Assembly: GCF_040436345.1 (NCBI RefSeq)
Contig: NC_133234.1
Span: forward strand, 12,337,446-12,401,445
Reading direction: 5' to 3'
Length of the DNA: 64,000 nucleotides
Origin: Pagrus major
Lineage: Eukaryota; Chordata; Actinopteri; Spariformes; Sparidae
This document shows positions 13,214 to 24,900 of the stretch, piece by piece (within the stretch, counting starts at the first letter, position 1; each line of letters begins with the position of its first letter). The notes under the pieces are model-generated. The model saw only the letters and a list, made by a program, of their open reading frames with translations, made no database searches and was not told the DNA's origin. The position numbers and the translations under genes are program-made.

Positions 13214-16200
13214 ATGGAGGACTCTGATATTCGACAACAGAAGCTGGACAACCAGGTAAAGAAACATAGATAATTAGTATTTGACGTCCTTTTACACGTG
13301 AATTATGTTCAATTAAATAAAAAAACTCACAATCAAATGTGATCAGGTAGATTTTTTAGCTGTGTTTCTTTATCAAAAACACATATGCAGGATAACCATC
13401 AAAGCTCATGCTGACAGAGTAGCAAGGACTGGAACATACTCTGTTAAAAGTGGTTAAAACTGAGCTTTGCAGAGAAATGAAGCTTTCTTGAGTCTCATGA
13501 GGTCAGAACCACCTACTGTGTGGAGCCACTGCTCGACTTAAATTCACAGACTTGTTTACACCACTCAGTATGTCAGCTCCTGGCTTATATCCAGTACAGT
13601 ACTCTATGAGTATTTTATACCAGAAAGATCAGCATAATAATATCTGCACATTATCTGCAGTAGAAGTTGCTACTAATACTAATAGTAAATATAGCAACCT
13701 TATAGTGCAAAATCTTAAATAATACTAATAGTAGCAGTAGTAGTAAACAGTTACAATAATGCATGGGCTCTTGCCTTTAAAATCTTGCAGCAAGCATTCA
13801 GCTGGCAGTGGTTACAATGGTTCAAATTCTAGATAGACAATACCTATCTAGAATTTGAACCATCTCAGGTAATGTTCAAAGACCTCACCTGGTTCCTTTC
13901 TTAGTTATATAATAGAAAACAGCCTTATGTTATAAAAATGGTTAAAAATACAAACGTCTGACTGATGTATCGTACATGTTGTCCGAGATATGCTGATCTA
14001 AAACCTTTTTTGATATATAAATAAATATATTGTAAAAATCCCAGTGTAGTTTATGGAAAACAAGACAGAAGATAATAAGACGGTATTGTTAAACTGTAAA
14101 ATAACCTGCCTCCATTACATATGTATCTTAAGTGTTTGATAACCACATGTCAACACAGGATAAATGCAAAAATGTTTGTTTTTGTATTAGGGCTGTCACA
14201 ATATCAGATTTTCACCACACAATTATTGTGGCCTGAAGAATTTACAATAACGATACTGTTGCGATATCTATAGAAACAGCTATTGGTCAAATTAATCTTT
14301 GTTCATCATGTGTTTTGCCAAAATAGAGGCGGAGAGACAGTCTGTAACTGTAACTGTACAAAAGCGAACAAAAAGAACAATTACACCTACCATGATTTTT
14401 TCCATTTAATGTAGGTAGGCAACCACCATTAAGGTGTATTACCGCCACCTACTATGACATAGCAAGAATGTAAAGAAATGGAAATTATATTAGAGGCGTA
14501 TTATTTTCACAATATTATCATATGTGTATTATTAACACAATATCAATATTTTATTCTTAAATATCAGCGTTGTCATCAGTACCAGGATATCGCAACAACT
14601 TTATGTTGTCTATATTCTATGTATAAAATAATCTTTGCCGATATATCTATATCTGTTTTTTTTTATTAACTAAAATCGGTATTGGCCCCAAAAATCTAAT
14701 ATCAGTCAGGATCTTCATAATACCAATGGTGGTTAGTGTTAGTTGAGTTTAGTTGTCATCAAATTCATTGAAAAAGCATTAACACCTTCAAATGTTATTA
14801 ATGACCAATGTAAAAAAAAGAAAAGGCTCTGAAAGTAGAAAGATCACAAAAAAATTCACCATATGGACATTTTTTGGCAGTTTGTTGAGAGAAAAAAATA
14901 ATTCAATTTATTTTACTGTGCTACTGACTATAAAGAGATAAAAAGCTCAATTGTCTGTTTATTTGCATTCGTACGTTTCTGTGAATGTTATGTTTTGATG
15001 TACATGTTTGAATTGAAAGTCCAATACTCAATTCTCCCACAGCGAACCCTTCTCATGAAAAAGCAGCAAAAGAAGAGGGCTGATTCTCAAATGGTGGTAG
15101 CCAATCGGGATGCAAAGCAAAAGCCAAAAAACCGAAAGCACAAAGCTGCGCACAGTGATGAAACACCTCTGCTGATCAGCCAATCCCTGAGCAACACCTC
15201 CCTGAGTGGTTAGTATGAGAATAATGCATTATCTTAAGTAGCAGAAAATCTAATTCCAATGTATATTCAGTTTCTCAAATAATATTAAATACAAGTTATT
15301 TTTGTTTGTTTTTCCTGGAGATCAAGTTGAACATGCCCATGATAACCCATTGGATGAGATCACACTGGGTGAAAGCGACATGACAGCAAGCTTGACATTA
15401 GATGAGATGCCTTCAGAAATGCCTCTGACACCCAAGAGAATGGACTTGGAGATTGACAAGGAGCCTGAGGTGAAGTTTGAAGTGGAGAATGATGCTCAGG
15501 TGGAGGGAAAAAAGACTAAGAAGAAAGACGCGAAGAAAGAAAAAGCCAAACGTGAGACTATGCCAGGCAGAATGTGTTATTCTAACGTGGTCTGCTGGGA
15601 CTTGTTTTTATGTTTTCAAGAATAACTTTTAATAAATGATTCATTTTTCAGAGACGGAGGAGAATGGTGAAAAGGAGACAGAGAAGGAAAAAGACAAGGA
15701 GAAAAAGGAGAAAAAAACTAAGAAGAAAGACAAAGTGAAAGACTCTGAAGACCCACAGAAGACAAACAAAACAACCAAACAAGAGCGTAAAAGTAACATC
15801 AGGGTTCAGTTTATCATTAACATATCAGTACTCTCTGCATAACATTCTTTGTATGTTGTTCATATGAAAGAAAAAGAAAACATTTTCATCGACTCACACT
15901 GTTCAACGTTAAACTTTAACATTTTACCATCAATCTAGCTGTTGGTTTAAAGGGTAACTCCACTAATGTTAAACATTAAAGTGTGTTTACAGGTCTTTGG
16001 GAGTACAGAGTGTAGAGTGCAATGCCAGACCAGTGGACTGCTTTTCAAAACCTGGCGCCTACATTATCCACAATGCAATTTAGCCACTGAGTGACATCAC
16101 TGGAGGCAATTTATCAGATTACATCCAGCTTCCTCTGGAGCCACAAAAAGCTTTATACTACTTTTTTCACATGTGTATTAGAACTCCCCAAGACCTGTTA

Positions 16201-18316
16201 ACACAATTTAATGTGTACAATTGGTAGAGTTACCCTTTAAGTACTACACCCATTTACCAATAATGCTAAAAGTAACTCTCTGTGCTTTTGCAGAGAAACA
16301 CTTACAGGAAGTTTCAACCCAGGAGACGGAGCCAGTGGTGGAGGTGTCAAGTCCAAAGAAAAATAAATGTGATGAAAGTGAGGATGAAGAGGAAGACGGG
16401 TCCCAGAAGCCTGTCCCTCAAACGCCTCAGAGGAAAAAACAACTTGACACATGTGAGCGATAATCTGGCCTGACACGTGTCATGATCAACAACAGTGTCA
16501 AGTTTTTGTAAATAATAATGCTGCTTGTGTCATCTCTACAGCCAGGTGCCAAATAAGTGACGACAGCAAAGACGAGGAAGTACAGGAAAAGGAGAAAAAG
16601 GGCAAAAAGACAAACAAAGAAGAGAAAACTACACCAAGTCTGGCTTCCCTTAACTCTAACTACAGGGAGGGCTCATCTTCAGGGAGTGAATCGAATGAAA
16701 GAGTGAGACATTACAAACTGGTTAATGTGTTGTCACAGAAAGCATATAAAAATGACCATCTGTGACATCATTCCAACTCTTTCTCATTTTAGACAACATC
16801 TCCGATGTCGGTGGAGGATCTTGAGAAGTTTGCTCTGCGTCCGGCTCCCAGAGATGTGACGATCCAGTGCAGGGTCACCAGAGACAGGAGAGGCATGGAG
16901 AAGGGCATTTACCCGACTTACTACCTGCACATGGAGAAGGAGGATGGCAAGAGGGTTGGGACTTGTGCAAAACAATTTGATCTAATCATTGAGCACATTG
17001 ACTGTAGCTCTGATGATATGATCCTGTCACATTTATAGTTTTATCTGAGTCCTCCTAATTGTCTCTCTCTGTCTGTTTGTTTCTAATTGTGCCAACACCA
17101 AGGTGTTTCTAATGGCAGGCAGAAAACGAAAGAAGTGCAAGACATCCAACTATCTCATCTCCACTGACCCAACAAATCTGTCCAGAGACACAAACTGCTA
17201 CATAGGAAAACTAAGGTATAACTCGGTTTAATTGCAACCAAACATATTGACACCTATTCTTATCCTATTATGGGCCTATAAAATAAAGTGCTGTAATTAA
17301 AGTTTTTGAATTGATTCAGAGATCACTTCCACATGTTCATGATGCAGTATTGCAAATGAAGAGACAATGAAAGCAGAGAATTCACAAGTTTAACTTACAT
17401 TTGCAGTCTATTTTTCAAATTTCCTGCAAACATGACCTTTTCGTCTCCTTCCTGACAGATGATTTCATGACATACATCTGATAAGACTCTTTTGTTTCAG
17501 GTCCAATGTCCTGGGTACAAAGTTCACAGTCTATGATGGAGGCGAAAACCCAGAGAAAAAGCCTTTTGTCAAAGAGTGCGAGTCTGTGCGGCAAGAGCTG
17601 GCAGCAATTTGCTATGTGAGTCCTAATTTACCCTGTCCAGTCAGCACCCCGCAGTATATCAAGAGTTAAGAAAACTTTAATATACAACTGGCTTTCATGT
17701 TCCAGGAGACAAATGTTTTGGGATTTAAGGGTCCCAGGAAAATGACGGTGATCATACCCGGCATGTTGGAGAATGATGAAAGAGTGTCCATTCATCCGAA
17801 ACATGTATGTTTAAAAAATAATAGATTTTAAATTATTTTAAAACCTCTGATGATGTAGATTAAATGTGAAATATTTCAGAAGAACTGAAATGTTGCCTTA
17901 TCATAGGAACTTGAGACTCTACTGGTCCGCCATACGAACAACAACACAGACAAACTAGTCACCCTGGTGAACAAATCCCCGAGCTGGAACGAACAGACCC
18001 AGTCATACGTGCTCAACTTCCACGGACGTGTCACCCAGGCCTCCGTCAAAAACTTCCAGATCATCCACCCTGACAACGGTAAGATGTGACTGACTTACTG
18101 TCTCTGTTCTATCATCAAACACAAGGAGAATGGCTGACTTTATAATGTCTCTTTCTGCCCCCATCCGCTGATGTTTTTCCAGAGGATTACATAGTGATGC
18201 AGTTTGGCCGTGTAGCAGAGGACGTCTTCTCCATGGATTACAGTTTCCCCATGTGTGCCCTGCAAGCCTTTGCCATCACGCTGTCATCCTTTGATGGCAA
18301 ACTGGCCTGTGAGTGA
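13214..18316 (+). CDS. Tubby-family protein (TUB/TULP type), paralogue uncertain
   Basis: Tubby proteins bind PI(4,5)P2 through a C-terminal beta-barrel and help deliver membrane receptors to cilia. Twelve exons: 13214-13255, 15043-15208, 15321-15551, 15652-15792, 16294-16452, 16542-16702, 16793-16954, 17103-17215, 17501-17615, 17706-17804, 17907-18078 and 18183-18316. They encode 564 residues. The N-terminus ([19 protein letters not shown]) resembles TUB and TULP3. The middle, about residues 110-310, is very rich in Lys and Glu. The tubby domain from about residue 315 is complete: [25 protein letters not shown]-like [64 protein letters not shown], and the family end [10 protein letters not shown]. 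The K/E-rich middle and [10 protein letters not shown] favour a TULP1- or TULP2-like gene, while the N-terminus favours TUB/TULP3. Divergent placement beside cfap119 fits a ciliary role. Confidence 0.9.
13817..13863. repeat. Perfect inverted repeat, 20-bp arms, 7-bp loop
   Basis: The arms at 13817-13836 and 13844-13863 are exact reverse complements (first arm begins ATGGTTCAAATT), with ACAATAC between. It lies in intron 1 of the tubby gene. No coding or known RNA family is evident. It could be a cruciform-forming site, a recent fold-back event or a tiny MITE core. Confidence 0.85.
13930..14760. repeat. Composite of degenerate fish interspersed repeats
   Basis: Two motif groups typical of abundant teleost repeats occur here: GGGCTGTCACAATATCAGATT near 14190 with internal ATAACGATACTG, and GCCGATATATCTATATCTG followed by AAATCGGTATTGGCCCCAAA near 14635-14690. 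Copies are degenerate and element ends are not clear. The DNA is in intron 1 of the tubby gene and contains no exon. Confidence 0.45.
15947..16240. mobile_element. TTAA-bounded MITE (about 290 bp)
   Basis: The left end reads TTAAAGGGTAACTCCAC and the right end is its inverse, GTAGAGTTACCCTTTAA. Inversion continues inward: ACAGGTCTTTGGGAG near the left matches CTCCCCAAGACCTGT near the right. TTAA at both edges suggests TTAA target duplication, as in piggyBac-like MITEs, but the superfamily is inferred. It sits in intron 4 of the tubby gene and encodes nothing. Confidence 0.75.
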
Positions 18317-18626
18317 CCCATGCTGGTGTGCCTCAAGTGCTTAATTAGATCCCTGATCTGTATAGAAACCTTAAGTTGAAACGATACCCATATGAAACGA
18401 TACCGATATGACCCAAAGGGTCATTGTTCATGTTTTGTATACCGGTGCATTTCAATACTTTGTATACACCATATTTGAAAAAAAATGCCTCAGACTTAGA
18501 CTTGTTTTATAGGTCCGATATTTATTATTTCACCACAGATTTTATATTGAAGTGGAAGTATTTCAATCAGTAAGTTAATTTATGGTCTCTCTTTTTATAT
18601 TTGCCAGATGTGTAAAGGACTTGTGC

Positions 18627-18632
18627 AATAAA
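18627..18632 (+). terminator. Poly(A) signal of the tubby gene
   Basis: AATAAA lies about 310 bp after the stop codon at 18316 and is the first such hexamer downstream on this strand. Confidence 0.55.
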
Positions 18633-18659
18633 GATATTGAGGGCAACTGTGTAAACACT

Positions 18660-21600
18660 ACCAGTAAGATATTAAATAATAATAGTACAAGGTTTGCATG
18701 TCTGTGAATGTTTATTTACTTTTTTAACATTTTTTTTTTTACATTATTTATTGGTTTATGGCATTGATAGAACATCCTGCAATGCAGTAACATTAAAAAT
18801 CACCCCCATCCCCCAACCGTGACATCAAATATTGTATAGTGGAAAAAAAAACAAAAAAACACCAAATATACATATATTTAAAAAGAATATATATATCTAA
18901 ATAATTAAAATATATACTGTATGTATGTGAATTCCCTCTGACCACATAGCGTAATTTCTCCACAGCAAGGCAGGACGCCATTTCCCGGAGAACAGAAAGA
19001 TGGCACTGTACTGTGTGTACTTTTTTCTTGAATCCCGCTTTTATTGTTTCTTTCGTAAGAATTTATACAGCAACCTAAACCATAGCAAATATAATAATAC
19101 ATATACACAATAACATGTAAAAAAAATAATAAGCATGAATTGGAAAACAAAGCATTTTTAAAAAAGTAAAAAAGGAATATATGTACCAGATTCAGTTCCC
19201 CAACACAGGAGACATACTGTGTACAAATGGTGTGTTTAAGAAATATTTAAGACATATTTACCACTTAAAATAAATAATACAAATAAAATGAAATGAATAC
19301 AAAATCAATCTGAATTAAATGTGGTATGTTTACAAAAGAGTAAGTAAAACAAAATATAAAAATAGATAGAACAACTTCAATACAAATTCAGTAAAGATTG
19401 CACCAAACTATTCAGGATACAATAACTGCTCCCACCCTGTAAACCCAAATATACACCATCTGTCTGAACCACTAGGCTTTGGCTACATGTTTTGACTCTA
19501 AGATATGTTAAGATAGTGTCAAAAATGTTTCCCACATTTCCAAGAAGACAGAGTAAAGAGGGGCAACTGTGCTGTGTGCAGGCTTGGGGAGCAAGGGAAT
19601 ATATGTAACAGGATTATGATTACGTATTCAGGTAACTGTATTCTGGTAAAGTTACACAAAAAAAAATACATTAGATTACAGATACATTCAACTTATTGAC
19701 ATTTCTTTTCTCTTGTCTTTATTTGCATATGTTCGGTATTCAAGTAGTCCAAAAGTAACAAAAAGTAATCAAGGTACATTACTCTACATTACTCTACTCC
19801 CCCGCCCAGAAGTTTCTAGAACCTTGATGTGACACTTTATCTCTCCCCGATCATCCTCTCACTTCTCCTTCATTTAGATTGCATGTTATTTCTCAGCCAA
19901 AAAGTTTTATCTATAGCTGTTTGCTATCATCGTCAGAGTCTTTATCACAAAGGAGGAAGCATTTTAGAAGTAAGAAAGTAAGAAAAAAAAACTCATATCT
20001 GATGCCACAGAGCAGCAACAAGTTGCAGATAGAGCAGTACATATCGGGCTTTTTGGTGTTGCGAAATATAAAGATTTGAAAACACTTGTCTCAAGAGAGC
20101 TTCTTTGCTGATCTGACGCACGTTCACAGTGCTTCACACGGGGGGACAGAATGTCTTCAAGATCTCTCCAAATAAAAATAGGCCTCCCTTATGCTCTGTG
20201 GTGAAGTCAGACGATCAGACATGCATAGATATTTTTGTTAGCAAAAAGAATAACCCAAATTAAACTGAAACCTGTGTGGTAATGTGCTGTTTAGTTGTTT
20301 CCTGTTCAAGTCTACATAAATTATAGAGAAAATCGCCTTCTTAACTTTTAACCTTTGCTTATACTTGCTGCAACACACAAACAGCGAAATGTACAGTATG
20401 CATGCCAGCCCAGCTGATCAAAGCTAAGCTGCCAGCTCGCCAACGATGACTTCCGCTTGATCTACGGCAGATTATTGTACTTCACGCCCTGCTGCGACCT
20501 AACACAGCAAGACACAGACACGCTACTACTGTGTAACTTAGTGTGTTTTACAGACTCTAAATCAACAAAATCAACTTAGAGGAAGACAGCTCATATCTCC
20601 TACAGAATCACCACAACACACAACTACGTTCAGCTGATCTCCTGACAACACCCAACACATTGCACAACACTTTTGTAAGTTGCACAATAATTGATATATT
20701 TCAATTTCAGGTTGCTCGTACCTGGAACTTAAGATCTTCTTTACAATAATCTTTATTTCGGTTGAAAATAATTTATATTCTATTTCAGATTACTTTGCTA
20801 TATGTTTAGGACATTCTAAAATAATTCTTCGTCATGTATGAAGAAATGTCAAAAGATGATTGATGTATGATACGAACTAATGACTCAAAATATATTGACC
20901 TAAAAATAATGAGTGTGTAGAATGAGATGATTAGAAGCCGAAATCAAACATTTCTATGTGCTCAATCACATCAGGTAAGTAACCAATGTCAATAAAAATT
21001 GGTATGTTTAATGGTGTTACATTTCATGCGAATTAGGTCTATTTAAATGTGGAAAAAGGGACCAGAGCACACTGATTAACTTGCGACCTTTAATTGTAAA
21101 CAGACTTTAGACTCTACTGTGACTTCTTCGGCGTAAAAATGAACGTAAGACATAAGGCAAACACATCAACTTAAAACAAATATCATTGGATATTTGGTTA
21201 AACATGGTTTCTAATGTATTTGATTATGGATCAGAGGACAGGAGCTACACAATGCACTTAACAGTACAAACAGTCCAGATGGATTTTTGGGACAAGTTTT
21301 GTGAGTGGAGCTTGAGACAGAAGTTAGAGCAGTATTGTGTGACAAGCCTTACCATTACATGTGTATATTTGGTGTCTTATCAACTTTTCAATCAATATTA
21401 TCTGACCACAGTTTTGTTTTGACATGAATATCTGCCAACTTTGTGCGTATTTAGTAGGTTACCGGAAGTGAAGACACCTCAAGAACACTAAAAAATCATT
21501 TAGTTGCACCTTTAGTTAACTATGAAGAGTAAAACATTAAGAGACTCAAAAAACTTCCAGGTTTTGTACTTTAATTGGTTTTCTAAAGCAATTAAAACAG

Positions 21601-21780
21601 ACTAACAACTGACAGTGAGAAGAATTAAACACAATTTTATGAAAAGACATACCGAAGTCGGTATGATATTGTGTTGATTTGTTGATTTGTGACGTGAGAC
21701 TCAAGCCTTACCCCCTTTCACACACTTTCCATTTACAACCGCTCTCTTAAAAAAGCACATCCTCTCCCACTACTGACATG
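18660..21780. other. Gene-poor spacer with repeat fragments
   Basis: I found no exon with family resemblance in this 3.1-kb stretch. It is AT-rich. Around 19610-19790 the words GGATTATGATTACGTATTCAG and AAAAGTAATCAAGGTACATTACTC match the pattern of an abundant fish repeat made of 'gtaactgtaatccgttac' units. Around 18370-18470 GAAACGATACC repeats suggest another degenerate element. A short minus-strand open frame near 18793-19150 shows no known domain. The rest is unassigned. Confidence 0.5.
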
Positions 21781-21925
21781 AGTGATAGCGATCAGTGTGA
21801 AAAGACTGACTGAGAGCCTCCCTCCTTCAGTCTACAGTGAAGACAGCTTTTTACAAGAGCTTCAGGACAGAATGTCTTAACTGACATTTCTCTGGGCTGA
21901 GCTGATGTCTGGACCGTCTGGTGTG

Positions 21926-24900
21926 ATGGACTGGTGCTCTCTGCCGAGGCCAATGCTGATGCTACTGCAGCTGACCGTGTTCCTGCTTGCATCTACCAGC
22001 ACATCCTTCTGTCTGCACGGAAATCCTACCACAGGTTAGGTAGCTGATCAGCCAGCATTTTTAGTTTTTTGAAATGTGATAGAAAATCACTGTCTGTCCC
22101 CAGAAAAAATTTTTAAAAATGCTCATCAATACCTTTATTTTTGGGGAAAGGTTTGTGTAACTTTCACATTATAATGGGAAATCGCTAGTTGATAGCTTAT
22201 TGAAGGTGTAGAAAACATATGACAATGTGTTAATTAAGGTTTTTCATTTGACAACAAACCAATATGCATGCAGTTTTAGATGCTGGTTAGTCACTCTTAG
22301 ATGTTAATGTGTTTTTTTCATTTAACAATTAAAGGATTGTTAATTATTAGGGAAAATGTGGAGGTTCGTCCGTCATAGCATTGACTATCATTGGATTGGC
22401 ACAATTATCCAAAATTCATCTTGAATTCTACATTTCAACAATGTTGATTCAATGTCCAGACAAACAGAGGAATGTTCTACACATTCAGATACAAACCTCA
22501 AGAGAGCACATTGCTGGTATACTTTGATATTTGGCAAATCTATAGTAATTACAATGGCACAGAGAAATCTGGGTCACACATTCATGTCTATAAGGGCTCT
22601 CTGTCTTAACCAAGAAACAGGAAGTGAGGCCCAATGCATTAAATCTTGCCTCATTTTACCAAATAATTAAACAAAATTGGCTTTGTACGACTGATGAAAC
22701 GACTGGATGACAAGTAATTTGGTTGTGATGTTTAACTGATTTGTTAAGTTAATCGTATATTCAGAAAATCTAGTTAACATGTTGATTATCCTACTGAGAG
22801 TTGTCTCAAGATTAGATAAAAACATTGGCACATTATCAGCATACAGAGATATTTTACGAAATACTTCTTCAACCTGTAGCTGTGCATAGAAGGCGTAGGG
22901 TGTCAGAAGAAGAGTACCTTGATCTTAACCCAACTGTAGCTTGAGGGTCATTAGATATGACTTTAACCCATTTCACAAAATTATTATCACAACCAAATGT
23001 ATCTATTGAGTCAAAAAAACAAAACCAATTTCCATTTCGACCGTCGTTCCATTTCAACAGATGTTTCAGTCTGGCAGACCTATAAACCTGAAAGAAAAAC
23101 CTACAAATACTAAAAGATAATTCACCCACAAAAGGGATCAGGTTTACATCTGTGCATAACAGCCTCTTACAAACTGACACTTTGGTAACATCTCTGTTTT
23201 GACTTCTGACAGTCTAATTAAAACATTGCCTTTTTAGTCCTTGAAGGTGTGAACCACAATCTTCACTGTTTGAACAATTATGTGTTCACCATCAACTGCT
23301 CCCTGAGCATTGCACCATCAGAAAACACCTCAGACAGCGACGGCTCCTACTGGCTCACCTTTACAGACACTTATGACCTGTGAGGCTCTTTTTTACTGGC
23401 ACTTATTAATCATGAAAAACATTAAATGTATTGTTGACAGTGTGTTTCATTAGAGTTTCTCCTCTCCTCTTTGTGCAGAACGAAGTTTCAGTGTATGCTG
23501 ACTAAGACCGATGGGGATTACTTCTGTTCAGCCGACAAATCAACTCCGATGCCTGGTGACAACACTTATCCAGAGACATTTTCGGATTCAGACATCTATA
23601 AAATCTCACTCTGCCACTACCGACATAATGAGTCTGAAGACTGTGAGGTGCTGGATGAAGAATATGAGATTGAGAAAAACAGTAAGGAAGACACTGGTCT
23701 GTTCTCATCACAGAGACACTGAACATATTCATATATATTCAGATAAAATACACTTCTGCCTCTTTATGTGTCCTCTCACCAGTTAAACTGAACGCACCGT
23801 GCTGCCTCACAGTGAGCCACAACGCAAGTCAATACCACTTCACCTGGATGAGTACCTATGAGGAATATGTTTTTACTGAGCTGGTTGACAGGCTGACATT
23901 TCAGCTCCGTTATTACACAAGGGGAGAAAGACAAAATGTAAGGTTCAATTATAAATGAGCATGAAGGGGGGACTCTTTCTTGGCTGGGATAAGAGAATAA
24001 CACCTGTGTTGGGAAACTTTATTATTTTTATACTGATATGGACATAATGTCTGAAATTTTTTTTTAATTCATTCATTTGAGGCCTGTTTGGGGCAGTAAA
24101 ATCTATTGGCAAACTGATCATGTTTAGAGGATAAAACAGAGAAACGTACAGATTGATAATATAAAGATGACTGAAATCACTTAATTGGGATTAAAGGTCC
24201 AACAGTCCCCTTTAATTTAATCAAGCCTAATCCAATATCAAATAAAACATATTTAAATTCATTCGGCCTGTATTTTTTAAATACGCCTGATTTTTTGCAT
24301 TAAGATCCATGCATTATTCCCTGAGAAATTACCGAGAATGTTTTTTAAAAAAATGTTCTATTTCGTAATGTTAAAGAAAGTGAGAAAAAATTCCTTGATC
24401 CATCCATTTATCTGGATTCACCTGAAAAGTAAATCAGGTCTATTCTGGGCTGAGACCCATTCTCCATCCAAGTTTAGTAGAAATCTGTTCAGTAGTTTTT
24501 GTGTAATCCTGGTGACAAACCAACCAATCAACAAAATGATACAAAAATAATGATACTTTGAATGATCTTATAATTACTGGTGCGTTTTTTGTTTTTTTTC
24601 ACACAGTTGCCATTGTGACCTAAACTGCTGTTAATAATTTATAATTTTCCTTTTTCTGTGTTTCCTCTTGTGACTGCGACTGCTCTGAGCTGCTAAGACA
24701 TTTTTTAAAAATGAGAAACCACCACAGCGACTTCATCGGCAGCCACTGTGGCCGTCAGCTCAGTGTGGCAACAGTCTGTGGTTGAAACTGTGACTTTATT
24801 TGACCCATAGGTCTTTTTCCACCGCAGACATTTGGGCTCTGTCAAAGCAAGAAAAGACTTGTTTAACTAAGAACACAATGATAGCTCTGTTTCAGTCCAG

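Noticed and set aside
18793-19150. Overlapping minus-strand frames, one starting MASCLAVEKLRYVV, as a possible small gene
   Set aside because: No family match, no supporting neighbouring exons, and the surroundings are repeat-rich.
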